Of a stretch of DNA of 16,616 nucleotides, positions 1-7,438 are shown in pieces. The translations under genes were made by a program, and so were the position numbers. Source of the DNA: Candidatus Bathyarchaeota archaeon (GTDB lineage Archaea > Thermoproteota > Bathyarchaeia > Bathyarchaeales > Bathyarchaeaceae). The notes under the pieces were generated by a model, which did not search any database, was not told the origin of the DNA, and saw only the letters and a list, made by a program, of their open reading frames with translations. The stretch's first letter is position 1, and each line of letters begins with the position of its first letter. The stretch lies in contig JAGLRI010000008.1 of NCBI GenBank assembly GCA_023136395.1, forward strand, positions 1 to 16,616, read 5' to 3'.

Positions 1-128
1 CTGTTTTCTTAGTATTCTCAACTGGGAAGCTGGTTTGTACCGGTGTGAGGGTGGCGGAAAACGTCTACAAAGCAGTTGACAAACTCCATGCAGATCTGGA
101 AGAAAAGGAAATAATAAGCTACTCGTAA
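1..128 (+). CDS. tbp: TATA-box binding protein (TBP), C-terminal fragment
   Basis: Partial gene running off the left edge; the first whole codon is at 3 and the stop TAA is at 126-128, leaving 41 residues. The visible peptide begins VFLVFSTGKLVCTG, the strongly conserved strand of the TBP saddle that contacts the minor groove of the TATA box, and continues with an AV.KLH-type helix. The chain ends soon after this helix, which fits the second of the two TBP repeats. TBP recruits TFB and RNA polymerase at archaeal promoters. The gene is convergent with hom and is not part of the amino-acid cluster. Identification rests on the motif; the N-terminal repeat lies outside the window. Confidence 0.88.
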   Translation, partial: VFLVFSTGKLVCTGVRVAENVYKAVDKLHADLEEKEIISYS

Positions 129-326
129 ATTCAAGTAATGAGTGAATTTTTATTAAAAAAACCTGTTAAGTGTTTTCACACTTTTTAACTATGCGGTTTT
201 AAATAAAGAGTGTATATATCTGTTTTGTTTAACATTTTCCCTAGAGAATAAATCTATATTTATAACTTAATCTTTTGTTGAAAAGAGTTACTTGATGAAT
301 ATTTCGAAAATTTATCTCAGTTGTTT
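129..326. other. Intergenic region between convergent tbp and hom
   Basis: AT-rich spacer of 198 bases with no convincing gene. It holds a stem-loop with a T-tract just downstream of tbp (listed separately). An A-run at 155-161 reads as a T-run on the minus strand and could help end hom transcription. Confidence 0.6.
165..189 (+). terminator. Probable transcription terminator of tbp
   Basis: The inverted repeat AAGTGT (168-173) / ACACTT (178-183) closes a four-base loop and runs into five Ts (182-186). Outer bases GTT and AAC can extend the stem across a T bulge. Archaeal polymerase terminates mainly at T-tracts, so the T-run is the functional part. It lies about 37 bases after the tbp stop. 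Confidence 0.55.
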
Positions 327-1319
327 TTAATTTCTCTTCTTTATTACCGAAATTATATCGTTTACCATTGCGGAAACTGTTTCCCTTCCAGCTCCATATC
401 CGATAATTGTTATAACCTTTGCTAAATCCGTTTCAAGATGTAAAACATTTAGTGTGCCATGAACGCAAAGGGGATGTGTTTCTGGAATTAGTTTTGGCGC
501 TACCTCTAAATTTTTGTCGATTGTGCCAATCAATTTTATCACGTAACCTGATTGTTTTGCTAAGTTAACTGCTTCAGGAGTGATTCTCTTAATACCAACT
601 CTTTTCACATCTTTAAACCTAACATCTCTCTTCATTATGGCATTTGCCAATATTACTACTTTACACGCTGCATCTATACCTTCTATGTCGTAGGTGGGAT
701 CACTCTCTGTTATTCCCCTTTCCTGAGCTTCCTTTAACGTTAACTCAAAGCTAGTTCCCTCAAAGTACATCTTTGAAAGAATGTAATTCGCTGTACCATT
801 TAATATTCCGGAGATTCTAAGTATTTCATCTCCTTGCAAGCATTCATTGACTAAAGAAAAAATAGGTAAAGCTCCTGCAACGGTTGCTTCATACTTGAAT
901 TCAACTCCCATTTCTTTTGATAAATTTACAAGCTTTTTGAATTCCACAACCAAAGGTCCTTTATTTGAGGTTACAACATGCATTCCTTTGCTTAACGCTT
1001 TCTCCATGTGTGTTAAACCTGGTTTACCATCCTCAATGTTTGTAGGTGTGGTTTCAATCATTATGTCAGCGTCGCATTTTTCAATTAATTCAAGCGAACT
1101 TTTTTCCATCAAAAAATTTGGGGAATATTCTGGTATTTCATTTATTGAAGCTAATTTTTCTAAACTTAAACCCTTTTCATTGTATAAATAACCGTCAAGA
1201 TCGCTTACACCAACCAATTTAAATTCTTTGTCAATTAAATTCAGCGTGTTCTTTTTTAAGCGAATTGTTTTTACGAGGCTTCTTCCTATAAAGCCAAAAC
1301 CGACCAGAATTGCCTTCAT
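327..1319 (-). CDS. hom: Homoserine dehydrogenase
   Basis: NAD(P)-dependent reduction of aspartate semialdehyde to homoserine, the branch point to threonine and methionine; cytosolic. The 330-residue chain opens with a Rossmann motif GFGFIG (residues 7-12). It then shows the SNKGPLV segment with a conserved lysine near residue 120, the SGILNGTANYIL segment (170-181), and the signature ESDPTYDIEGIDAACK (205-220) carrying the substrate-binding acidic residues and catalytic lysine. The length is that of the short archaeal form, lacking a C-terminal ACT domain. That domain is supplied by the gene immediately upstream, whose stop is 9 bases away. The Shine-Dalgarno GAGG (minus strand, 1327-1330) overlaps that stop, so the genes are probably coupled. 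The ATG at 1319 fits the family start. Confidence 0.95.
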   Translation of the reverse strand: MKAILVGFGFIGRSLVKTIRLKKNTLNLIDKEFKLVGVSDLDGYLYNEKGLSLEKLASINEIPEYSPNFLMEKSSLELIEKCDADIMIETTPTNIEDGKPGLTHMEKALSKGMHVVTSNKGPLVVEFKKLVNLSKEMGVEFKYEATVAGALPIFSLVNECLQGDEILRISGILNGTANYILSKMYFEGTSFELTLKEAQERGITESDPTYDIEGIDAACKVVILANAIMKRDVRFKDVKRVGIKRITPEAVNLAKQSGYVIKLIGTIDKNLEVAPKLIPETHPLCVHGTLNVLHLETDLAKVITIIGYGAGRETVSAMVNDIISVIKKRN

Positions 1320-1328
1320 TTTTAATCC

Positions 1329-1799
1329 TCACACAGAGGAAATAAGAACAGCGTTTTCCTCCTCCGCTACTTCTTTTAACTTAGCTACAATCCTATTGAT
1401 TTCTTCTACAGGAGCTTCAATGTTTAATCTAATACATGCTTCCTTCGATGTGGGGGCTGAACTTTCAAAGTTTACAATTCGTGCTTTATCTGTTTCAGTT
1501 TCAACAATTTTTCTTACGTCTAATTTACCGATCAAAATGAAGCTAACATTTGCTTTCTCGATGATTTCTTCCGATTTTATCACTGAAATACTCACATCCT
1601 CTAATTCCCTCTTAGTTTTTTCAAAATTTGCGATGGTTGGAAAATCCACAACCAAACTTACTGGAACATATCCGCTTGAAACTTTCTCCCTCTCATGAAT
1701 TATGGAGATTATGTTTCCGCCATTTTTCGCTAAAGGCTCCAGAGCTTTAATCAACTGTCCAGGCCTATCAATTAAGCCAAGTGTTAAATCGAGTTTCAT
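1329..1799 (-). CDS. ACT-domain protein, predicted allosteric regulator of homoserine dehydrogenase (COG2061-like)
   Basis: This 156-residue cytosolic protein is built from two ACT-like halves. Residues 1-78 start with the ligand-loop pattern LIDRPGQL and NGGNIISI typical of ACT domains; residues 80-156 form a second babbab-like unit ending in VAEEENAVLISSV. No catalytic domain is present. In many archaea a protein of this type is encoded directly before hom, and the family is described as a predicted regulator of homoserine dehydrogenase; that role is inferred from context, not proven by sequence. It is first in the two-gene unit with hom. The ATG at 1799 is preceded by GGAGG (minus strand, about 1806-1810), a strong ribosome site. 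Confidence 0.85.
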   Translation of the reverse strand: MKLDLTLGLIDRPGQLIKALEPLAKNGGNIISIIHEREKVSSGYVPVSLVVDFPTIANFEKTKRELEDVSISVIKSEEIIEKANVSFILIGKLDVRKIVETETDKARIVNFESSAPTSKEACIRLNIEAPVEEINRIVAKLKEVAEEENAVLISSV

Positions 1800-2061
1800 A
1801 TAAATCCTCCATTAACTAGTATTAACATAAGTTTTTTTCATATATTATCTCTTTTCAACAAGTTTAATCACATTCTGACCATCCACAAAACCATAAACGA
1901 CAACTATATAACTTTTCCTTAAATAGGGATACAATTAGGGCAGAACATAAACTCTATGTAAACATCTAACCCTTAATGTGAGAACGTACAAGTGTTGTTG
2001 TATGAAGTTCAAAGAATATGTGAAATAACGAATCAGTTTCTATGGGTCTTTTTGATAATCC
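1800..2061. other. Intergenic region between ilvD and the ACT-hom unit
   Basis: 262 bases without a supported gene; both flanking genes are on the minus strand. Two minus-strand TATA-like sites can be seen, at about 1839-1846 (listed as promoter) and about 1905-1912, the latter within the minus-strand string GGAAAAGTTATATAG. No clear stem-loop follows ilvD. Confidence 0.5.
1839..1854 (-). promoter_or_regulatory. Candidate promoter of the ACT-hom unit
   Basis: On the minus strand the string GAAAAGAGATAATATATG gives a purine-rich BRE followed by a TATA-like AT box. Transcription would begin near 1815-1818, leaving a short leader that just includes the GGAGG ribosome site. A second candidate about 65 bases further upstream is equally well formed, so the choice is uncertain. 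Confidence 0.4.
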
Positions 2062-3750
2062 TTATGATACCTTAAGAATACAGCCAACATCAGCGGATTG
2101 TACAAGGGATGAATAACGTACGAGATAGCCCCGTCTAATCCTTTGTTGCTTCGGCTTCCACAACTTTTTACGGTTCCTCAGCTCTTCATCGCTTAACTCT
2201 ACATTTAGGGTTCTTTTTGGAATATTAATTTCAATAATGTCTCCACTTTTCAACAGGGCTATGGGTCCACCTTCCGCTGCTTCCGGTGATACGTGCCCAA
2301 TACATGGACCTCTAGTAGCCCCAGAGAATCTACCATCAGTGATGAGGACAACCGACTCACTTAACCCCATTCCAGATATGGTTGCTGTTGGAGAAAGCAT
2401 TTCCCGCATACCTGGTCCACCTTTTGGTCCCTCATAACGAATAACGATCACATCATCTGCTTTAACTTCTCGGTTTAATATAGCTTCCATAGAATCCTCC
2501 TCGGAGTCAAAAACTAATGCTGGTCCGCTATGAGTGAGCATCTTATCCGAGATGGCTGCTGTTTTCACCACTGCTCCACTAGGTGCTAAATTTCCACTCA
2601 ATATTGCTATACCTCCCTGTTGGTGTACGGGATTAGTTAATGGACGGATCACCTCTGCATCTTTGACTGCCGCTTTCTTAATGTTCTCTTCAATGCTTTT
2701 CCCAGTTACTGTGATGGCGTCTAGATGGAGAAGAGAGCTTAGCTCTTTCATAACAGCTGGAATCCCCCCCGCAGAATTCAGATTCTCTAATGCGTAAGGT
2801 CCGCTAGGAATCATATTGCAGATGTGAGGAACTTGCCTACCTAACTTGTCGAAGAGGTTTAAAGATAAAGGGACTCCTACCTCATTTCCAATCGCTAAAA
2901 GATGCAACACTGCATTAGTTGAACCACCGATGGCGAGGTCAACCATGATAGCATTTTCAAAAGCCTTCAAGGTCATGATTTCTGACGGCTTCAAATCTTC
3001 TTGTACCAATCCAACAATCCTTTCCCCCGACTCCTTAGCAATCCTTAACTTCATAGCGCTAACTGCGGTAGCTGTGGCGCAACCAGGTTGAGACATCCCC
3101 AAAGCCTCAGTTACACATGCCATTGTATTAGCAGTAAACATGCCATTACAGGAACCACAACCTGGACACGCGACTTCCTCGAGGCTTTTCAACTCCTCTT
3201 CACTCAATTTACCCGAAGCAACCTCCCCAACCCCCTCAAAGACGGAGACATAACCAACACGCTTTCCATTTAATGTACCTGAAAGCATAGGACCTCCAGT
3301 AACAACCAATGAAGGAATTTCGAGTCTAGCAGCAGCCATTAACATGCCGGGAGTTACTTTATCACAGTTTGTAATTAACACCATTCCATCGAATCGGTGG
3401 GCTTGTACTACGATCTCAATAGAGTCAGCGACGATATCTCGAGATGGTAAAGAGTACCGCATCCCTTCATGTCCCATTGATAATCCATCACATACAGCTA
3501 TTGTATTAAATTCAAAAGGTGTCCCTCCACCGGATCTAACTCCGGCTTTAACTGCGTCAGCAACACGATTTAAATGAATATGACCTGGAACCATCGACGT
3601 ATAACTATTGACTACGGCAATGAATGGTTTTTCCAAGTCTTTATCAGTAACTCCCAAAGCCTTTAACAAGGCTCTATGAGGAGCCTTTACCACCCCATGT
3701 TTTATTTCATCACTTCTCAACCTACATCCCTCTGAATCTATAATCTTCAT
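2062..3750 (-). CDS. ilvD: Dihydroxy-acid dehydratase
   Basis: Iron-sulfur dehydratase converting 2,3-dihydroxy-isovalerate and 2,3-dihydroxy-3-methylvalerate to the 2-oxoacid precursors of valine/leucine and isoleucine. The 562 residues are full family length. Visible landmarks: NSY..MVPGHIHL (48-60), CDGLSMGHEGM (87-97), ITNCDK (126-131, Cys129), CPGCGSCNGMFTANTM (195-210, Cys201) and GRFSGATRGPCIGHVSPEAAEGG near the C terminus. At residue 56, where some family members have a first cluster cysteine, there is Gly as in the E. coli enzyme, suggesting the oxygen-sensitive [4Fe-4S] type. It is divergent from cimA. The minus-strand TATA centre lies 26 bases before the ATG, so the message is probably leaderless; no Shine-Dalgarno is seen. 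Confidence 0.97.
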   Translation of the reverse strand: MKIIDSEGCRLRSDEIKHGVVKAPHRALLKALGVTDKDLEKPFIAVVNSYTSMVPGHIHLNRVADAVKAGVRSGGGTPFEFNTIAVCDGLSMGHEGMRYSLPSRDIVADSIEIVVQAHRFDGMVLITNCDKVTPGMLMAAARLEIPSLVVTGGPMLSGTLNGKRVGYVSVFEGVGEVASGKLSEEELKSLEEVACPGCGSCNGMFTANTMACVTEALGMSQPGCATATAVSAMKLRIAKESGERIVGLVQEDLKPSEIMTLKAFENAIMVDLAIGGSTNAVLHLLAIGNEVGVPLSLNLFDKLGRQVPHICNMIPSGPYALENLNSAGGIPAVMKELSSLLHLDAITVTGKSIEENIKKAAVKDAEVIRPLTNPVHQQGGIAILSGNLAPSGAVVKTAAISDKMLTHSGPALVFDSEEDSMEAILNREVKADDVIVIRYEGPKGGPGMREMLSPTATISGMGLSESVVLITDGRFSGATRGPCIGHVSPEAAEGGPIALLKSGDIIEINIPKRTLNVELSDEELRNRKKLWKPKQQRIRRGYLVRYSSLVQSADVGCILKVS

Positions 3751-3763
3751 AACTTCTAGAAAA

Positions 3764-3781
3764 AGAAAAGCTTTATATTTA
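3764..3781. promoter_or_regulatory. Shared bidirectional TATA element for ilvD and cimA
   Basis: The plus strand reads AAGAAAAGCTTTATATTTAA; the complement reads TTAAATATAAAGCTTTTC. Both orientations present a TATA box centred near 3776. On minus, the ilvD ATG (3750) is 26 bases away, the normal archaeal TATA-to-start distance. On plus, initiation would fall near 3802, six bases or fewer before the cimA ATG at 3808. The plus orientation has the better BRE (AAGAAAAG). An 8-base palindrome TTCTAGAA (3754-3761) sits between the TATA box and the ilvD start and could be an operator; that is inference only. Confidence 0.6.
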
Positions 3782-3807
3782 ATCCTGCGACAGATAGAAA
3801 TTTGTTT

Positions 3808-5370
3808 ATGAGGAATGAAAAATGGGGTATCGCTTTATCTAGCGGTTTTCCTGAGAAAATAAGAATTTTTGACACCACCCTAAGAGATGGTGAACAGACT
3901 CCTGGAATATCCTTAACCCCTGAGAACAAACTTAGAATTGCTAAACGCTTAGATGAACTTGGAGTAACCGTTATTGAAGCTGGCTTCGCTGCAGTATCCG
4001 AAGGTGAAATGGAAGCAATAAAGCTAATCGCCAAAGAAGGGCTTAATGCAGAAATTTGTAGTTGTGCTAGGGGAGTAATAGGAGACATAGATGCAGTAAA
4101 AAAAAGTGGTGCTGATAGTGTACATTTAGTCATTCCAACCTCTGATCTGCATCTTCAATACAAATTGAAAAAATCCAGAGAAGCAGTTTTGAAGATTACA
4201 GAAGATTGTGTCCAACACGCTAAAGATCAAGGTCTTATCATCGAACTTTCAGCCGAAGACGCCACTCGAAGCAATTCTGGCTTTGTGAAGAAGGTATTTT
4301 TTACAGGTGTTTCCGCGGGTGCTGATAGGATTTGTCCATGTGACACCGTTGGCGTTTTAACGCCTGAAAAAACCTATGAATATTTCTCAAAAATGAGAAA
4401 AAACTTCGCTAATGTTCAAATAAGCGCTCACTGCCACAACGACTTTGGTATGGCTGTAGCAAACTCTATATCCGCTCTAAGAGCGGGGGCTAATCAAGTT
4501 CACGCAACAATTAACGGATTAGGTGAAAGGGCTGGAAATGCTGCCTTAGAAGAAATATCCGTTGCTTTAAAGTTCATTTATGGTGTAAAGATACCAATAA
4601 AGACTGAGCTTCTATATGGCACTTCAAGATTAGTATCTAGGTTAACCGGAGTACCCGTTCAACCAAACAAGGCAATTGTGGGGGATAACGCCTTCACTCA
4701 CGAGTCCGGTATACATGTACACGCTGTATTGGAGCAGCCGCTAACGTATGAACCCATTTCTCCTGAGTTGGTGGGTGTCACTAGGCGGTTAATAGCTGGG
4801 AAACACGCTGGCACCCACGGTATTAAAGCTACATTGGCTGAAATGGGTCTGCATCCAACTGATGAACAGCTCCAAGAAACCTTTCAACGGGTGAAAACCT
4901 TGGGGGACAAGGGTAAGAGAGTTACTGACGCTGACCTACAAGCTATCGCAGAATCTGTTATGGGTTTACCAAAAACTAGATCAATACTATTAGAAGAGAT
5001 AACCGTAGTCACAGGTGACAGAGTCACTCCAACAGCGTCGGTTCGGCTCAACCTTAATGGTAATGTGCTTACAGAGGCATCCGTTGGAATAGGACCTGTG
5101 GACGCGGCAATGAACGCTGTTAGAAGAGCTGTCTCTGCTGTTGAGCCGATACAGCTAGAACACTATCATGTTAACGCAATTACTGGTGGTACCGATGCTG
5201 CTGTAGAAGTTATTATCCGTCTACGTAAGGGAGACAGAGTGGCGACAGCTATGGGAGTTAGGGGAGATATAGTGATGGCTAGTGTTGAGGCGATGCTTAG
5301 TGGTATGAATGTACTACTGGTTGACTACAATAAAATAAACAGTAAACGGGTAGAAAACGGTGGTAAATAA
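3808..5370 (+). CDS. cimA: Citramalate synthase-type LeuA homologue (or 2-isopropylmalate synthase)
   Basis: Claisen-type synthase joining acetyl-CoA to a 2-oxoacid; 520 residues from the ATG at 3808, with an in-frame TTG at 3802 as alternative. The N-terminal TIM barrel carries FDTTLRDGEQTPG (21-33; metal-binding Asp27) and metal ligands His208 and His210 in HCHND. The helical subdomain carries the catalytic THES pair (His298, Glu299). Residues about 385-515 form the LeuA regulatory/dimer domain. HLVIPTS, IELSAEDATRS and CPCDTVGVLTP resemble, from memory, the Methanocaldococcus CimA and differ from the HTFI and NIPDTVG forms in the second paralogue of this window. I therefore infer pyruvate as substrate, giving citramalate for isoleucine. 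A 2-isopropylmalate synthase role remains possible. It is divergent from ilvD. Confidence 0.72.
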   Translation: MRNEKWGIALSSGFPEKIRIFDTTLRDGEQTPGISLTPENKLRIAKRLDELGVTVIEAGFAAVSEGEMEAIKLIAKEGLNAEICSCARGVIGDIDAVKKSGADSVHLVIPTSDLHLQYKLKKSREAVLKITEDCVQHAKDQGLIIELSAEDATRSNSGFVKKVFFTGVSAGADRICPCDTVGVLTPEKTYEYFSKMRKNFANVQISAHCHNDFGMAVANSISALRAGANQVHATINGLGERAGNAALEEISVALKFIYGVKIPIKTELLYGTSRLVSRLTGVPVQPNKAIVGDNAFTHESGIHVHAVLEQPLTYEPISPELVGVTRRLIAGKHAGTHGIKATLAEMGLHPTDEQLQETFQRVKTLGDKGKRVTDADLQAIAESVMGLPKTRSILLEEITVVTGDRVTPTASVRLNLNGNVLTEASVGIGPVDAAMNAVRRAVSAVEPIQLEHYHVNAITGGTDAAVEVIIRLRKGDRVATAMGVRGDIVMASVEAMLSGMNVLLVDYNKINSKRVENGGK

Positions 5371-5486
5371 ATCTAAGTCAAAAAGTAAATGCATACATAC
5401 AAGTCTACACTATATCCGCATTATAAACTCGAAATTAAACATGCAGAAAAATTGAATTGCCTAACGCAGACGAGTCGTATGGAATA

Positions 5487-5496
5487 TGTGATCACA
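5487..5496. promoter_or_regulatory. Palindrome, possible operator upstream of ilvB
   Basis: TGTGATCACA is a perfect 10-base palindrome about 30 bases before the TATA-like string at 5523-5536. Such a site could bind a dimeric regulator, but a palindrome of this size is expected by chance a few times in the non-coding DNA of this window. The operator role is speculative. Confidence 0.2.
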
Positions 5497-5569
5497 AAAA
5501 ACAACAATTAGTTATAGTCCCAAAAAATATTTAAGGAAAAAATGGGTAAGGAGTGGTGTTTCGATTCCA

Positions 5570-5674
5570 ATGGATGATAAAAAACGTGAGGGAATGCTTT
5601 CTCGTATGGTAGTGGTTTATCTTTACCAATTCAAAACTCAGTTAATACTCCTTATGTTTTGTTTATTACCTTGA
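5570..5674 (+). CDS. Possible leader peptide rich in Leu/Val/Ile upstream of ilvB
   Basis: An ATG-started ORF of 34 codons ending in TGA at 5672-5674, 49 bases before ilvB. Eleven of 34 residues are branched-chain, concentrated in the segments MVVVYLYQF and LILLMFCLLP. This recalls bacterial ilv leader peptides, in which ribosome stalling at scarce charged tRNAs controls the operon. Ribosome signals are modest: GGTG ends 11 bases and AAGGAG 16 bases before the ATG. I see no attenuator hairpin, so if regulation exists it may act through translation or RNA exposure. A small membrane peptide or a chance ORF are alternatives. Confidence 0.3.
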   Translation: MDDKKREGMLSRMVVVYLYQFKTQLILLMFCLLP

Positions 5675-5723
5675 ATAGAATTAGAGGTTTTGATCTCGCA
5701 TAAAAAGGGAATGTGATGTAAGA

Positions 5724-7430
5724 ATGACAAAAATGTCTGGTGCTCAAGCACTTATTGAAGCATTAAAACGAGAAAAAGTAGAAGTAATCTTTGGCATAAT
5801 TGGAGGAGCCACACTTCCGATATATGATGTTTTACGCGACTCTGGAATAAGACACATTCTATGTCGTCATGAACAGTGTGCAGCACATGCAGCTGACGGC
5901 TACGCCCGGGCAAGTGGGCGAGTGGGAGTTTGTATGGCAACATCCGGTCCTGGAGCCACAAACCTAGTCACTGGTATTGCCACCGCCTACATGGACTCCT
6001 CACCGATTATTGCCTTAACGGGACAAGCCAACAGATTCTCCGCAAACACAACCTATATGATAGGCAAAGATGCATTCCAAGAAGCAGATATAATTGGGAT
6101 AACCACCCCAATCACAAAGTATAATTTCCAAGTGAAAGAAGCCTCAGAGATCCCGAAAGCGGTAAAGTTAGCTTTTTACATAGCTACTACTGGTAGACCT
6201 AGACCAGTTTTAATTGATCTTCCTAAAGATATCCAAGTAGAAACCGCTCAAATGGAGTTTAATAACGATGTTAAAATTAGGGGCTATAAACCTACGACGA
6301 AACCCCATCCAATCCAAGTTAAAAGAGCGGTTGAACTCCTCCTTATGGCGGAACGTCCTGTAATTTTTGCAGGTGGAGGTGTACTTCTCTCAAATGCCGC
6401 TCCTGAACTTTTAGCATTAGCCAATTTTTTAATGGCTCCAGTGGCGATCTCCTTAATGGGGAAGGGATGCTTCCCAGAAAATCATCCCTTATCTCTGGGA
6501 GTGGTGGGTATGCATGGATCTCCTACGGCAAATAAATTAATTCTAGAAGCTGATGTTTTATTAGCAGTAGGAGTAAGGTTCTCAGATAGGACCGTTGGGA
6601 CACTGGATGAGTTCTGCCCTGATGCAAAAATAATTCATATCGATATAGACTCAGCTGAAATTGGGAAAAACGTGGATGTTGATATACCGATTGTTGCTGA
6701 TGCGAAGAGGACCTTAGAGACGATTAATCAACAGTTAATTCAAAGATTAAAGAAACAGAGAAGCTCCCTATGGTTTGATAGGGTTCAAAAGTATAAAAAT
6801 CAACTTCAATCCCTTGCCGAATCAAGTTCCAGTGGTGGATACATAAATCCTCAGAAACTCTTGGTCGAGCTTCGCAAAATCTTGCCAGAGGATACTATTG
6901 TGACCACCGAGGTAGGACAAAACCAGATGTGGGCGGCTCTTCACTTTAAAGCGCTCAAACCAAGAACTTTCCTCAGTTCAGATGGACTTGGAACCATGGG
7001 ATTTGGTTTTCCAGCAGCGTTAGGAGCTAAAGTTGCCTGCCCGGGCCGATTGGTGGTGGACATAGCTGGGGACGGAAGTTTCATCATGACCTCACAGGAT
7101 CTCGCTTGTTCAGTTATGGAAAAAATTCCAGTTATAGTAATTGTTTTGAATAATTCGATGCTTGGGATGGTTGCTCAATGGCAGAGATTCTTCTATAATC
7201 GGAAATACTGTGCTGTAGAACTGGGGAATAGCCCTGACTTTGTTAAGTTAGCTGAAGCTTATGGTGCACAAGGATTTCGTGTTAGTTCACTCAACGAGTT
7301 TTCAAAGGCTGTCAGAAAGGCAATGAAGAGTGACATCACTACAGTTATAGATGTTCCAATCTCTCCTGAAGAGAATGTGTTTCCAATGATCCCGCCAGGA
7401 AAAGGTCTTAAAGATATGATTACGGAGTGA
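5724..7430 (+). CDS. ilvB: Acetolactate synthase, large (catalytic) subunit
   Basis: Thiamine-diphosphate enzyme condensing two pyruvates to 2-acetolactate, or pyruvate with 2-oxobutyrate to 2-aceto-2-hydroxybutyrate. The 568 residues are the usual length. The N-terminal PYR domain holds the catalytic Glu50 in CRHEQCAAHAADGYAR and the SGPGATNL motif. The central region is the FAD-binding domain. The C-terminal domain has the thiamine-diphosphate/Mg motif GDGS (449-452) through NNS (476-478), followed by MLGMVAQWQ, characteristic of acetolactate synthase rather than other ThDP oxidases. The ATG at 5724 is used; a second in-frame ATG lies at 5733. The ribosome site is weak (GTGAT at 5712-5716). 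The stop abuts ilvN, so the two subunits are co-transcribed and probably co-translated. Confidence 0.97.
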   Translation: MTKMSGAQALIEALKREKVEVIFGIIGGATLPIYDVLRDSGIRHILCRHEQCAAHAADGYARASGRVGVCMATSGPGATNLVTGIATAYMDSSPIIALTGQANRFSANTTYMIGKDAFQEADIIGITTPITKYNFQVKEASEIPKAVKLAFYIATTGRPRPVLIDLPKDIQVETAQMEFNNDVKIRGYKPTTKPHPIQVKRAVELLLMAERPVIFAGGGVLLSNAAPELLALANFLMAPVAISLMGKGCFPENHPLSLGVVGMHGSPTANKLILEADVLLAVGVRFSDRTVGTLDEFCPDAKIIHIDIDSAEIGKNVDVDIPIVADAKRTLETINQQLIQRLKKQRSSLWFDRVQKYKNQLQSLAESSSSGGYINPQKLLVELRKILPEDTIVTTEVGQNQMWAALHFKALKPRTFLSSDGLGTMGFGFPAALGAKVACPGRLVVDIAGDGSFIMTSQDLACSVMEKIPVIVIVLNNSMLGMVAQWQRFFYNRKYCAVELGNSPDFVKLAEAYGAQGFRVSSLNEFSKAVRKAMKSDITTVIDVPISPEENVFPMIPPGKGLKDMITE

Positions 7431-7438
7431 AAGATGTG

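Larger units (their letters stand above)
5371..5723. other. Long leader/intergenic region upstream of ilvB
   Basis: 353 bases between cimA and ilvB without an established gene. It contains a 10-base palindrome TGTGATCACA (5487-5496), an AT-rich TATA-like string AAAAATATTTAAGG (about 5523-5536), the motif AAGGAGTGGTGT (5548-5559), which recurs in the lrp leader, and a 34-codon ORF rich in branched-chain residues (5570-5674). No strong terminator-like stem with a T-tract was found between that ORF and ilvB. Confidence 0.5.

Noticed and set aside
1228..1698. A 156-codon plus-strand frame over hom and the ACT gene
   Set aside because: It overlaps two well-supported minus-strand genes and has no recognisable domain; the Phe/Ser-rich composition indicates an antisense shadow.
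3756..4133. A 125-codon minus-strand frame opposite the start of cimA
   Set aside because: It is antisense to the highly conserved TLRDGEQ region of cimA and occupies the divergent promoter; no independent support.
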